Assembly (NCBI RefSeq): GCF_014189455.1
Contig: NZ_CP050296.1
Location: 5,452,001-5,516,000 of the forward strand
Direction: 5' to 3'
Length of the DNA stretch: 64,000 nt
Source: Mesorhizobium huakuii
Lineage (GTDB): Bacteria; Pseudomonadota; Alphaproteobacteria; Rhizobiales; Rhizobiaceae
The notes below the pieces were generated by a model, which had not been told where the DNA came from, did not search any database, and worked only from the letters and a program-made list of their open reading frames with translations. The translations under genes and the position numbers were made by a program. Numbering within the stretch: position 1 is the first letter of the stretch; each line of letters begins with the position of its first letter. Positions 8,657 through 17,602 of this stretch are shown in pieces.

Positions 8657-11638
8657 ATGACCGACACAGTTGAAACGATCGACTATTCGAAGACGCTTTA
8701 TTTGCCGCAGACGGATTTCCCGATGCGCGCCGGCTTGCCCGAGAAGGAACCGGCGCTGGTCAAGCGCTGGCAGGACATGGACCTCTACCGCAAGCTGCGC
8801 GAGAGTGCCGCCGGCCGCACGAAATACGTGCTGCATGACGGCCCGCCCTACGCAAACGGCAACATCCATATCGGCCATGCGCTGAACAAGATCCTCAAGG
8901 ATGTCATCACCCGCTCGTTCCAGATGCGTGGCTATGACTCCAACTACGTGCCTGGCTGGGACTGCCACGGCCTGCCGATCGAGTGGAAGATCGAGGAGCA
9001 GTACCGCGCCAAGGGCAAGAACAAGGACGAGGTACCGGTCAACGAGTTCCGCAAGGAATGCCGTGAATTCGCCGCGCACTGGATCACGGTGCAGGGCGGC
9101 GAATTCCAGCGGCTTGGCGTCATCGGCGACTTCAAGAACCCCTATACGACGATGGCTTTCCATGCCGAGGCGCGCATCGCCGGCGAACTGTTGAAATTCG
9201 CTTTGTCGGGCCAGCTCTATCGCGGCTCGAAGCCGGTGATGTGGAGTGTCGTCGAGCGCACCGCGTTGGCCGAGGCCGAGATCGAGTATCAGGACTATGA
9301 GTCCGATACGATCTGGGCGAAGTTTCCGGTGGCCAATCTCGTCGTTGCCAGTGTCGTGGACGGGCAGCCTGCGGAACTCAATCCGGACCTGAGCGGGCGG
9401 TCGCTGGACTTGCTGGATGCCCATGTCGTCATCTGGACGACGACGCCCTGGACCATCCCGGGCAACCGCGCCGTCAGCTATTCGCCGCGTATCGCTTACG
9501 GGCTCTACGAGGTGACGGCGGCCGAGAACGCGTTTGGCCCGCAGCCGGGTGAGAAGCTGATCTTTGCCGACGCGCTCGCCGAGGAAAGCCAGGCCAAGGC
9601 CAAGGTCACCTTGAAGCGCCTTCACGGCATCAGCGCCGAACAGCTTGGAAATCTTGTGCTTTCGCACCCCTTCAAGGGCCTCGGCGGCGGTTACGAGTTC
9701 CCGGTGCCGATGATCGCGGGCGACCATGTGACCGACGATGCCGGCACCGGTTTCGTCCACACCGCTCCCAGCCATGGCCGCGAGGATTTTGACGCCTGGA
9801 TGGACGCCGCGCCCCAGCTGCGCGCACGTGGCGTCGACACGGTGATCCCGTTCACGGTCGATGATGCCGGCTTCTTCACCAAGGAGGCGCCGGGCTTCGG
9901 CCCGGATCGCGAGGGCGGACCTGCGCGTGTGATCGACGACAACGGCAAGAAGGGCAACGCCAACCAGGCGGTCATCGATGAGCTGATCAAGCGCAACGCG
10001 CTGTTCGCGCGCGGCCGCCTGAAGCACAGCTACCCGCATTCCTGGCGGTCGAAGAAGCCGGTCATCTTCCGCAACACGCCGCAGTGGTTCGTCTACATGG
10101 ACAAGGACCTCGGCGACGGCACGACGCTGCGCAGCCGCGCGTTGAAGGCCATCGACGACACGCGCTTCGTGCCGGCCGCCGGCCAGAACCGCATCCGCGC
10201 CATGATCGAGGAGCGCCCTGACTGGGTGCTGTCGCGCCAGCGCGCCTGGGGCGTGCCGATCGCCGTCTTCGCCGATGAGGACGGCAACGTGCTGAAGGAC
10301 GCGGCGGTCAATAAGCGTATCATGGACGCCTTCGAGGAAGAGGGCGCCGATGCCTGGTTCGCCGCCGGCGCCAAGGAGCGCTTCCTCGGCAACCATGATG
10401 CCTCCCGGTGGCGGCAGGTGATGGACATCCTCGACGTCTGGTTCGATTCGGGCTCGACGCATGTCTTCACGCTGGAAGACCGGCCTGACCTGAAGTGGCC
10501 GGCTGACGTCTATCTCGAAGGGTCCGACCAGCATCGCGGCTGGTTCCATTCCTCGCTGCTCGAAAGCTGCGGCACCCGGGGCAGGGCGCCTTACGACACC
10601 GTCGTCACCCACGGCTTCACCATGGACGAAGACGGTCGCAAGATGTCGAAGTCGCTCGGCAACACGGTGGTGCCGCAGGACGTCATCAAGCAATCCGGCG
10701 CCGACATCCTGCGCCTGTGGGTGGTGACGACGGACTATTGGGAAGACCAGCGGCTCGGCAAGAACGTGCTGCAGACCAACATCGACGCCTACCGAAAGCT
10801 GCGCAACACCATCCGCTGGATGCTGGGCACGCTCGCCCATGACGATGGCAAGACCGTGCCGCTGGAAGCCATGCCGGAGCTGGAGCGGCTGATGCTGCAT
10901 CGGCTGGCCGAACTCGATGAGGTGGTGCGCCAGGGCTATGATGCCTTCGAGTTCAAGCGCATCACCCGAGCGCTCATCGATTTCATGGTGGTCGAGCTGT
11001 CGGCCTTCTATTTCGACATCCGCAAGGACGCGCTCTACTGCGACGCGCCGTCGAGCGTGAAGCGTAAGGCCTCGGTTCAGGTGGTGCGCCATCTGTTCGA
11101 GTGTCTGGTGAAATGGCTGGCGCCTATGCTGCCCTTCACCATGGAAGAGGCCTGGCTCGACCGGCATCCCGATGCCGTTTCGGTGCATCTCGACCAGTTC
11201 CCGGAAATCCCGGCGGATTGGAAGAACGAGGCGCTGGCGGAAAAATGGCGCAAGGTCAGGCAGGTGCGCCGCGTCGTCACCGGCGCGCTCGAGATCGCGC
11301 GTGCCCAGAAGGTGATCGGCTCCTCGCTGGAGGCGGTGCCGGTCGTCACCATCAACGACGCGGCGCTCGAGGCGGCGATAGCGGACGTCGACATGGCCGA
11401 GATGGCGATCACCAGCGATCTCGTCATTGCCCATGGCGAGGCGCCGAAAGGCGCCTTCACGCTCGACGATGTCAAGGGCGTCGCCGTGGTCGTCGAGAAG
11501 GCGGAGGATCGCGGCCTGGTCAAATGCGCGCGTTCCTGGCGCTACACGGCCGATGTCGGACAGGATCCTGCATTTCCCGATGTCTCGGCGCGCGATGCCG
11601 CCGTGCTGCATGAACTGAAGGCGCTCAGCCGGCGTTAA
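8657..11638 (+). CDS. ileS: isoleucine--tRNA ligase
   Basis: Class Ia synthetase that charges tRNA-Ile, 993 residues. The HIGH signature is in [11 protein letters not shown] near residue 70, and the KMSKS signature is in [11 protein letters not shown] near residue 660; between them lies the CP1 editing domain (TTPWTIPGN). The C-terminal anticodon-binding region ends without the cysteine-rich zinc finger seen in some bacterial enzymes. The ATG at 8657 was chosen because the conserved region starts just after it; an in-frame start 10 codons upstream (8627) lacks support. It stands as a single gene bounded by repeats on both sides. Confidence 0.97.
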   Translation: MTDTVETIDYSKTLYLPQTDFPMRAGLPEKEPALVKRWQDMDLYRKLRESAAGRTKYVLHDGPPYANGNIHIGHALNKILKDVITRSFQMRGYDSNYVPGWDCHGLPIEWKIEEQYRAKGKNKDEVPVNEFRKECREFAAHWITVQGGEFQRLGVIGDFKNPYTTMAFHAEARIAGELLKFALSGQLYRGSKPVMWSVVERTALAEAEIEYQDYESDTIWAKFPVANLVVASVVDGQPAELNPDLSGRSLDLLDAHVVIWTTTPWTIPGNRAVSYSPRIAYGLYEVTAAENAFGPQPGEKLIFADALAEESQAKAKVTLKRLHGISAEQLGNLVLSHPFKGLGGGYEFPVPMIAGDHVTDDAGTGFVHTAPSHGREDFDAWMDAAPQLRARGVDTVIPFTVDDAGFFTKEAPGFGPDREGGPARVIDDNGKKGNANQAVIDELIKRNALFARGRLKHSYPHSWRSKKPVIFRNTPQWFVYMDKDLGDGTTLRSRALKAIDDTRFVPAAGQNRIRAMIEERPDWVLSRQRAWGVPIAVFADEDGNVLKDAAVNKRIMDAFEEEGADAWFAAGAKERFLGNHDASRWRQVMDILDVWFDSGSTHVFTLEDRPDLKWPADVYLEGSDQHRGWFHSSLLESCGTRGRAPYDTVVTHGFTMDEDGRKMSKSLGNTVVPQDVIKQSGADILRLWVVTTDYWEDQRLGKNVLQTNIDAYRKLRNTIRWMLGTLAHDDGKTVPLEAMPELERLMLHRLAELDEVVRQGYDAFEFKRITRALIDFMVVELSAFYFDIRKDALYCDAPSSVKRKASVQVVRHLFECLVKWLAPMLPFTMEEAWLDRHPDAVSVHLDQFPEIPADWKNEALAEKWRKVRQVRRVVTGALEIARAQKVIGSSLEAVPVVTINDAALEAAIADVDMAEMAITSDLVIAHGEAPKGAFTLDDVKGVAVVVEKAEDRGLVKCARSWRYTADVGQDPAFPDVSARDAAVLHELKALSRR

Positions 11639-11745
11639 GTGCATGTCGGTTTTGGGAAAACGACATGCACCCGATCAACAGTGCATGTCGCCCAAAAGTG
11701 TGCCGCGGTTTTGGGAAAACGACATGCACCGATCAATAGTGCACA
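11639..11745. repeat. two tandem copies of palindromic repeat directly after ileS
   Basis: Begins one base after the ileS stop. The block CGGTTTTGGGAAAACGACAT occurs twice, about 60 bases apart, each followed by GCACCGATCAA/TAGTGCA-like sequence, and between them lies CCCAAAAGTG. Each copy can fold through GTGCATGTCG/CGACATGCAC and CCCAAAA/TTTTGGG arms. This is the same family as 5-42 and 8549-8599. Directly abutting a stop codon, it may serve as the 3' hairpin of the ileS message. Confidence 0.65.
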
Positions 11746-11925
11746 AATGCCACGCCGGGCGGTGCAAATCCGCCCGTGCGTTGCCCTTAACGAGTGGTTG
11801 AGGTAAACACGCGAAACTCCGGAAGACAAATTGTCGCCGGATTTCCGTCGCAAGTGCTTGGACGATGGGGATCGGTCATAAGACCGGTGGCGATCGAGAG
11901 GCTGTCTAGAGTGGGACTTTTTGGC

Positions 11926-12602
11926 ATGACCGAGAGATATAACGCGCGCCTTGCGCTGCTGGCGCCGCTTGTCGCATCGGGCCTGGCTTTGTCTGGCTGC
12001 ATGGGCTCTCCGACCTATGGAACCGACAAGACCGCCGCCGAACAGCTGGCCGGCGATCTCACCGGCGCCGTCTCCTTTGCGCCGAAGCACAAGGATCCGA
12101 TTGACTACAAGCCTCGCCCCACCTTGGTGAAGCCCGCTCCTGGACAGAAGGACGCGCTGCCTGCACCGCAGGAAAGCATCGAGACGGCAAGCGCCCAATG
12201 GCCCGAATCGCCCGAGCAGCGCCGAGCCCGCCTGCGCGCCGACGCGACCGCCCACCAGAATGATCCGAGCTATCAGGCTGAGATCGTCGACGATGTGCAG
12301 ACTGATCCAGCCTCGGTAAAAAGGCGATGGCGGATTCAGGCTCCAGCCACCCGCCGGCATGGACGCCCGCGGACTCCGACAAGGGCCGCGCCGCCGAAAT
12401 TCAGCGTCGTCTTGCCGCAAGCAAGCAGGGCGACCCCAACACCCGCAAATATCTGAGCGAGCCGCCGTTGGCTTACCGCGTCGCGTCCGACACGGCGCCG
12501 CAGAACGAACTCGGCGAGGACGAATACAAGAAGGAACGCCGCCTGAAGAAAGAGGCGGAAGGCAAGAAGGGCGGCTGGTTCGACTGGTTGCCGTCCCTGT
12601 AA
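11926..12602 (+). pseudogene. lipoprotein gene with a single-base frame break
   Basis: The first part codes for a lipoprotein: ATG at 11926, a signal peptide with lipobox LSGC at about residues 23-26, then a proline- and charge-rich chain. The frame runs off course after about 12305; the continuation, ending in a basic KKEAEGKKGG stretch and WFDWLPSL, lies in another frame from about 12306 to 12602. Joining the two needs one extra base between 12303 and 12322, either in the A5 run at 12318-12322 or in GATCC (GATTCC would fit). The whole would be about 225 residues, a periplasm-facing protein of unknown role common in rhizobia. A sequencing error is as likely as a true pseudogene. Confidence 0.7.
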
Positions 12603-12612
12603 GATCGGCCTC

Positions 12613-12637
12613 AGTGCCCATTTTCGGAGGGCACTGC
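12613..12637. terminator. hairpin between convergent genes
   Basis: An 8-base perfect stem CAGTGCCC/GGGCACTG with a 9-base loop, between the convergent lipoprotein and tadA genes. No T-run follows on either strand, so it may be a weak or factor-assisted terminator. Confidence 0.4.
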
Positions 12638-12642
12638 GTGGT

Positions 12643-13092
12643 TCAGTCGCGACGTTCCCTGAAAAAATCCTTCAGCAGCAGGGCCGCTTCGGTCTCGCCC
12701 ATGCCCGGATAGATGTCTGGCGCATGGTGGCAGGTCGGCGAGGCGAAGAAGCGTACGCCATTGACGACCGCACCGCCCTTTTCGTCGGCGGCGCCGAAGT
12801 AAAGCCGGCGCAACCTGGCGAAGGAAATGGCGCCGGCACACATAGCGCAAGGTTCCAGCGTCACATAGAGATCGTGGCCGGTGAGCCGCTCGGCCGAGAG
12901 TTTCCCACAGGCTTCGCGGATCACCAGCATCTCGGCATGCGCCGTCGGATCGGCAAGCTCGCGGGTGCGGTTGCCGGCCTTTGCAACGACTGTGCTGCCA
13001 GTGGCGATGACGGCGCCAACCGGCACTTCGCCGCGCAAGGCTGCCGCTTCGGCTTCCTTCAGCGCCAGCGCCATGAAATCCGGTCGCTTCAC
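12643..13092 (-). CDS. tadA: tRNA-specific adenosine deaminase (wobble A34 to inosine)
   Basis: Zinc-dependent deaminase that makes inosine at the wobble position of tRNA-Arg(ACG). The catalytic signature HAE is in PTAHAEM and the zinc cysteines are in LEPCAMCAGAI, with RLYFGAADEKGGAV and the PTCHHAPD stretch following as in alphaproteobacterial TadA. I chose the GTG at 13092 because relatives carry a few residues ahead of the conserved FMxLAL; the ATG at 13074 would give a 143-residue product that is also workable. It converges on the lipoprotein gene. Confidence 0.9.
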   Translation of the reverse strand: MKRPDFMALALKEAEAAALRGEVPVGAVIATGSTVVAKAGNRTRELADPTAHAEMLVIREACGKLSAERLTGHDLYVTLEPCAMCAGAISFARLRRLYFGAADEKGGAVVNGVRFFASPTCHHAPDIYPGMGETEAALLLKDFFRERRD

Positions 13093-13147
13093 GCGATTTC
13101 CATTCCGATTATCTCCTCGCCACTCCAGGCTTTTTGGTTTTCGTTTG

Positions 13148-13253
13148 TCTTTCAGGAAAAACCAGTCTCCACTTTTCGCTGACAAACTCTGATGATCCTG
13201 CTTTTCCGGGAAAACCGGTTTCCACTTTTCCCTGACAAACTCTGGCGATCCTG
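13148..13253. repeat. two tandem copies of a 53-base repeat
   Basis: Copy one covers 13148-13200 and copy two 13201-13253, each ending in GACAAACTCTG followed by GATCCTG. They are very similar, with scattered substitutions. The block contains GGAAAACCGGTTTCCAC-like sequence, resembling the inner part of other palindromic repeats in the window. It lies between tadA and rluB. Confidence 0.7.
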
Positions 13254-13260
13254 TTATGGA

Positions 13261-13308
13261 GCGCATCAACCCGAAAATCGGACTCGATTTTCGGAAATGA
13301 TCATGCGC
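13261..13308. repeat. short palindromic repeat with perfect 10-base stem
   Basis: Stem CCGAAAATCG/CGATTTTCGG with a GACT loop (13271-13294), inside outer arms GCGCAT/ATGCGC. It directly follows the 53-base tandem repeat, in the leader region of the rluB-like gene. Confidence 0.65.
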
Positions 13309-13387
13309 CAAATCAAAGTGCACCAGCGTTCGTTGCGCGCCCGAAAGGATGCGCCACGCTGTAGCAGCGCAAACGGACAAAGGCCAC

Positions 13388-15451
13388 ATGGACGACAACG
13401 ACAAGAAATCTCCGCGCCAAAAAGGCCCGGGCAAGAAACCTGCGGCTCCGCGAGGCGCAGGCAAGCCATCCTTCGGCGCCAAGAAACCTTACGCGCCGCG
13501 CGGCGATCGGCCGATGGCCGCCGAGGGCGAACGCCCAAAGCGCGACTTCAAGGGTGGCGACAAGCCGTTCAGCAAGGGGCCACGCCCTGCGGGCAAGCCC
13601 TATGAAAAGCGCGAAGGACCACGCAAGCCCTACGCGCCGGGCGGCGACCGTCCAATGGCGGCCGAAGGCGAACGCAAGCCCTATGAGAAGCGCGAAGGAC
13701 CACGCAAGCCCTACGCTCCACGCGGCGACCGTCCGATGGCGGCTGAAGGCGAACGCAAGCCCTATGAAAAGCGCGAAGGACCGCGCAAACCCTACGCTCC
13801 ACGCGGCGACCGTCCGACAGCGGCCGAAGGCGAGCGCAAGCCCTACGAGAAGCGCGAAGGGCCGCGCAAACCCCACGCTCCACGCGGTGACCGTCCGGTT
13901 GCTGCGGCGGTGGAGGGCGGCGAAAAGCGTTTCGACCGTCCCAAGCGTGATTTTGGTGATCGCCCTAAGCGTGACTTCGCTGACCGGCCCAAGCGCGACT
14001 TCAGTGATCGCCCCAAGCGTGATTTCAATGATCGGCCACAAGGGGCATCGGGCGGCTTCAAGCCGCGCCCGCGTCCGGCAGAAGCGACGGAAGAGGCCGG
14101 CGAGCGCATCGCCAAGCGGCTGGCGCGTGCCGGCCTTGCCTCGCGCCGCGACGCCGAGGAATTGATTGCGGCCGGGCGGGTCAAGGTCAATGGCCGGGCG
14201 CTGTCGTCGCCGGCTTTCAATGTCATGCCTGGCGACATCATCCATCTCGACGGCATGGAGATCCCGCCGATCGAACGCACGCGCCTGTTCCTGTTCCACA
14301 AGCCGGCCGGCGTCGTCACCACCAACCGCGATCCCGAGGGTCGCAAGACTGTGTTCGACGTGCTGCCGGCCGAATTGCCGCGGCTGATGACCATTGGCCG
14401 GCTCGACATCAACACCGAAGGCCTGCTGCTGCTCACCAATGATGGCGGCCTGTCGCGCGTGCTTGAACTGCCGGCCACCGGCTGGCTGCGCCGCTACCGC
14501 GTGCGCGTCCACGGCAAGGTCGAGGAAAGCGCGCTCGCCGGCCTGCGCGAAGGCATTGCCGTCGACGGCGTCTTCTATGGCGCCATCGAGGCGACGCTCG
14601 ACCGTGAGCAGGGCACCAACGCATGGCTGACGATCGGCCTGCGCGAAGGCAAGAACCGCGAGGTCAGGAATATCCTCGGCGCGCTCGGCCTCGACGTGAC
14701 GCGGCTGATCCGCATCTCCTACGGCCCGTTCCAGCTCGAGGATCTTCCCGAAGGCCATGTGCTGGAGATCAAGGGCCGCGTGCTGCGCGACCAGCTTGGC
14801 GAGCGCCTGGTCGAGGAATCCGGCGCCAATTTCGACGCCGAGATAACCAAGCCGTTTTCCAACAAGCCGGTGCGGCGCACCGAAATCCGCGAGCCGGAGC
14901 CCGAGCGGCCGAAATTCACGCGCGACGGCGAGCGCCGGCCGATCGGCGAGGGCGGGCTGATCAAGAACCGCAAGCGCCGCGAAGGCAGCCGCGACGAGGC
15001 GCTCGGCAAACTGTCGACCAGCCCCGACAGGGGCGAGCGGCCGGAAAAGAGCTTTGGCGAACGCGGGCCCCGGCCCGAACGCGGCGGCTTTGGCGACAAG
15101 CCACGCGGCAGCTTCGGCGATAAGCCGCGCGGTGGCTTCGGCGACAAGCCTCGTGGCGGCGGCAAGAAATCCGAGCGCGAGCAGCGGCCGATAGAGCCAC
15201 CCGGCCAGCGCAAGGCCAATGTCTGGATGGCACCAGGTGCCCGGCCGATCGGCAAGGGCAGGGCGGAAGCCGATGCCGCCAAGGCGGCCGAGGCCAAGGC
15301 GCGCAAGGCCTCGTTCAAACCGTCCTATGGCAAGCCCGACGGCAAACCGGGCGGCGCAAAACCGTTCGGCAAGCCGCGTGGCGAGCGTTCCGGCGGCGGC
15401 GGTGGCGGCGAGCGGCCGCGCGGCGGCCCCAAAGGCCCCCGGACACGATGA
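13388..15451 (+). CDS. rluB: RluB-type 23S rRNA pseudouridine synthase with repeat-rich tails
   Basis: About 687 residues, more than twice the size of E. coli RluB. The core is an S4 RNA-binding domain (about residues 237-290, ERIAKRLARAGLASRRDAE) followed by the RsuA/RluB catalytic domain with the aspartate in GRLDINTEGL near residue 337. The N-terminus holds four near-identical 27-residue repeats (KPYEKREGPRKPYAPRGDRP and so on) and five 7- to 8-residue DRPKRDF units. The C-terminus is again basic and glycine-rich (GFGDKPRG repeats). These tails are probably disordered and bind RNA. The core likely modifies U2605 of 23S rRNA. The stop overlaps the start of rsmD by four bases. Confidence 0.9.
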   Translation: MDDNDKKSPRQKGPGKKPAAPRGAGKPSFGAKKPYAPRGDRPMAAEGERPKRDFKGGDKPFSKGPRPAGKPYEKREGPRKPYAPGGDRPMAAEGERKPYEKREGPRKPYAPRGDRPMAAEGERKPYEKREGPRKPYAPRGDRPTAAEGERKPYEKREGPRKPHAPRGDRPVAAAVEGGEKRFDRPKRDFGDRPKRDFADRPKRDFSDRPKRDFNDRPQGASGGFKPRPRPAEATEEAGERIAKRLARAGLASRRDAEELIAAGRVKVNGRALSSPAFNVMPGDIIHLDGMEIPPIERTRLFLFHKPAGVVTTNRDPEGRKTVFDVLPAELPRLMTIGRLDINTEGLLLLTNDGGLSRVLELPATGWLRRYRVRVHGKVEESALAGLREGIAVDGVFYGAIEATLDREQGTNAWLTIGLREGKNREVRNILGALGLDVTRLIRISYGPFQLEDLPEGHVLEIKGRVLRDQLGERLVEESGANFDAEITKPFSNKPVRRTEIREPEPERPKFTRDGERRPIGEGGLIKNRKRREGSRDEALGKLSTSPDRGERPEKSFGERGPRPERGGFGDKPRGSFGDKPRGGFGDKPRGGGKKSEREQRPIEPPGQRKANVWMAPGARPIGKGRAEADAAKAAEAKARKASFKPSYGKPDGKPGGAKPFGKPRGERSGGGGGGERPRGGPKGPRTR
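13595..13906 (+). repeat. 81-base in-frame tandem repeat inside rluB
   Basis: Four copies of an 81-base (27-codon) unit starting at about 13595, 13676, 13757 and 13838; the last is slightly shorter and diverges at its end. The copies are near-identical at the DNA level, so slippage could change copy number without breaking the frame. Confidence 0.85.
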
Positions 15452-16002
15452 GAATCGTCGGCGGTGAGTTTCGCGGGCGTCCGCTGGCGACGCCCCGCAG
15501 CAGCGCCATCCGTCCGACGACCGACCGCACCCGCGAGGCCGTCTTCAACGTGCTGGCGCATCGCTTTGCCGAACAACTGGACGGCGCGCGCGTGCTCGAT
15601 CTGTTTGCCGGCACCGGCGCGCTTGGTCTGGAAGCGCTGTCGCGCGGCGCCTCCTATGGCGTCTTCATCGAGGAATCGGCCGAAGGCCGTGGCCTGATCC
15701 GCGACAATGTCGAGGCCTTCGGCCTGACCGGCCGTACCAAGATTTTTCGCCGCGATGCCACTGGCCTTGGCGAGGCGGGCACGCTGGCGCCGTTCGGCCT
15801 CGTCTTCGCCGACCCGCCCTATGGCAAGGGCCTGGGCGAGCGCGCCTTGCAGTCGGCGAAGGCCGGCGGCTGGCTGCGGCCCGGCGCGCTGTGCGTTGTC
15901 GAGGAGACGGCGATGGTTCCCTTCGAACCGGGCCCAGGCTTTGTGGTGCTGGATGAGCGCAACTATGGCGAGACCATCATCCGTTTCATCGAGGCTGCCT
16001 GA
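15448..16002 (+). CDS. rsmD: 16S rRNA (guanine(966)-N(2))-methyltransferase
   Basis: A 184-residue AdoMet-dependent methyltransferase that modifies G966 of 16S rRNA in the assembling small subunit. The substrate-binding RPTTDRTREAVFNVL is at about residues 22-36, motif I VLDLFAGTGALGLEA at about 48-62, and the catalytic DPPYG near residue 120. Its ATG overlaps the rluB stop (ATGA), so the two rRNA-modification genes are translated together. Confidence 0.95.
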   Translation: MRIVGGEFRGRPLATPRSSAIRPTTDRTREAVFNVLAHRFAEQLDGARVLDLFAGTGALGLEALSRGASYGVFIEESAEGRGLIRDNVEAFGLTGRTKIFRRDATGLGEAGTLAPFGLVFADPPYGKGLGERALQSAKAGGWLRPGALCVVEETAMVPFEPGPGFVVLDERNYGETIIRFIEAA

Positions 16003-16097
16003 CACGCCTGCGTTGCGCGGCCTCTTTGCCGCCGCCTTTGCCGGCAACAACAATTCACTTTGCTTGTCGCCAGCACCTTGCCTATCGTCGTACCCAA

Positions 16098-16196
16098 GCA
16101 ATTCCAGGAAAAGTGCTATGCGGTTTTCCGTCCGGAATTGCATCAGAACACAGAGATAGAGCAGTTCGGCGTTTCCGTGAAACGATCAACTGCTCT
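16098..16196. repeat. rhizobial palindromic repeat (GCAATTCC/GGAATTGC type) with second hairpin
   Basis: First palindrome at 16098-16141: outer arms GCAATTCC/GGAATTGC and inner arms GGAAAA/TTTTCC. A second one follows at 16158-16196 with arms AGAGCAGTT/AACTGCTCT around GTTTC/GAAAC. The composite is a widespread intergenic element in Mesorhizobium. It ends about 18 bases before the first M16 peptidase gene, close to its ribosome site. Confidence 0.75.
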
Positions 16197-16213
16197 ACGA
16201 ACCGGAGCCATTG

Positions 16214-17602
16214 ATGACATTTCAGGCTGAATGGCTGCGCGGAACACTGCTGGCAACGTCGCTGGCCTTCACGCTCAACGGCTCCGCGCTGGCCGACAGC
16301 ACTGTTTCGCCCAACACCAAGCCGGCCGAGTTCAAGGTGACGGATTTCCTGCTCGACAACGGCATGGAGGTGGTCGTCATACCCGATCACCGCGCGCCGA
16401 TCGTCACCCATATGGTCTGGTACAAGATCGGCAGTGCCGATGAGCCACCTGGCAAATCCGGCATCGCGCATTTCTTCGAGCATCTGATGTTCAAGGCGAC
16501 GACCCATCACGCGGCCGGCGAGTTCGACCGCGCCGTCTCCGACATTGGCGGCTCCAACAACGCCTTCACCTCCTACGACTACACCGCTTTCCACGAGACG
16601 GTGGCGCCGTCGGCGCTCGAGCAGATGATGGGTTTTGAAGCCGACCGCATGCGCAACCTCATCCTCACCGACGACGTGATCAAGACCGAGCGCGATGTCA
16701 TCCTGGAGGAACGCCGCTCGCGCATCGACAACAATCCGCAGGCGGTGCTCGACGAGGAAGTCGATGCGACGCTCTGGCAGAACCAGCCCTATCGCATCCC
16801 CGTCATCGGCTGGATGCAGGAGATGGAGCAGCTGAACCGCATCGACGCCACCGCCTTCTATGACAAATACTACCGCCCCAACAACGCCGTGCTGATCGTG
16901 GCCGGCGATGTCGAGCCGGAGGCGGTGAAGGCGCTGGCCGAAAAAACCTATGGCAAGGTGGCGCGCGGGCCGGACCTGCCGCCGCGCATCCGCCCGGTCG
17001 AGCCGGAGCAGAACACCAAGCGCACCGTCACGCTCACCGACGCCCGCGTCAGCGTGCCGAGTTTCTCGACGCAATGGGTGGTGCCGTCCTACCACACCGG
17101 CAAGCCGGGCGAGGCCGAGGCGCTTGATCTGCTGGCCGAAATCCTCGGTGGCGGCAACCGCAGCCGGCTCTACCAGGCGCTGGTCGTCCAGCAAGGCATC
17201 GCTTCCAGCGCCGGTGCGTATTTCCAGGGCACCATGCTCGACGACACAAATTTCACCGTCTACGGCGCGCCGCGCGGCGACGCCAAGCTGGCCGATGTCG
17301 AGGCCGCGGTCGACGCCGAGGTGGCGCGCATCGCCAGCGGCGGCGTCACGGCGGATGAACTCGAAAAAGCCAAGGACCGCTATGTCCGGTCGATGGTCTT
17401 TGCCCGCGACAAGCAGGATTCCATGGCCGAAATCTATGGCTCGACACTGGCCACCGGCGGCAATGTGCAGGATGTGCAGCAATGGCCGGACCGCATCCGC
17501 AAGGTCACGGCGGACGAGGTCAAGGCCGTCGCCGCGCGCTATCTGGTGCTCGCCCGCTCGACGACCGGCTATCTCTTGCCGCAGCAACAGGCGGGGAATT
17601 GA
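16214..17602 (+). CDS. M16 family zinc peptidase (active subunit)
   Basis: A 462-residue secreted or periplasmic zinc peptidase. A signal peptide of about 28 residues ends in GSALA. The inverted zinc motif HFFEH is in [15 protein letters not shown] near residue 95, and the downstream glutamate ligand lies in the ERDVILEER region, so all catalytic residues are present. GGAG lies six bases ahead of the ATG at 16214. The next gene codes for a second M16 protein lacking the zinc motif; such pairs usually work as heterodimers, degrading peptides in the periplasm. Confidence 0.9.
   Translation: MTFQAEWLRGTLLATSLAFTLNGSALADSTVSPNTKPAEFKVTDFLLDNGMEVVVIPDHRAPIVTHMVWYKIGSADEPPGKSGIAHFFEHLMFKATTHHAAGEFDRAVSDIGGSNNAFTSYDYTAFHETVAPSALEQMMGFEADRMRNLILTDDVIKTERDVILEERRSRIDNNPQAVLDEEVDATLWQNQPYRIPVIGWMQEMEQLNRIDATAFYDKYYRPNNAVLIVAGDVEPEAVKALAEKTYGKVARGPDLPPRIRPVEPEQNTKRTVTLTDARVSVPSFSTQWVVPSYHTGKPGEAEALDLLAEILGGGNRSRLYQALVVQQGIASSAGAYFQGTMLDDTNFTVYGAPRGDAKLADVEAAVDAEVARIASGGVTADELEKAKDRYVRSMVFARDKQDSMAEIYGSTLATGGNVQDVQQWPDRIRKVTADEVKAVAARYLVLARSTTGYLLPQQQAGN

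Noticed and set aside
8654..11644. 996-residue open frame on the minus strand opposite ileS
   Set aside because: It mirrors the ileS codons and has histidine/arginine-rich, low-order sequence without domains; high-GC genes commonly leave such antisense frames open.
12310..12330. Programmed -1 frameshift in the lipoprotein gene
   Set aside because: The run is T-AAA-AAG with only five A in the wrong phase for the classical slippery heptamer, and no downstream pseudoknot is evident; an indel or sequence error is simpler.
13595..14038. CRISPR-like array
   Set aside because: The repeats are contiguous, codon-phased and code for protein; there are no unique spacers.
13313..14758. 481-residue minus-strand frame with repeated hydrophobic stretches opposite rluB
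   Set aside because: The repeats are just the complement of the rluB 81-base units; the + strand gives a real S4 and synthase domain.
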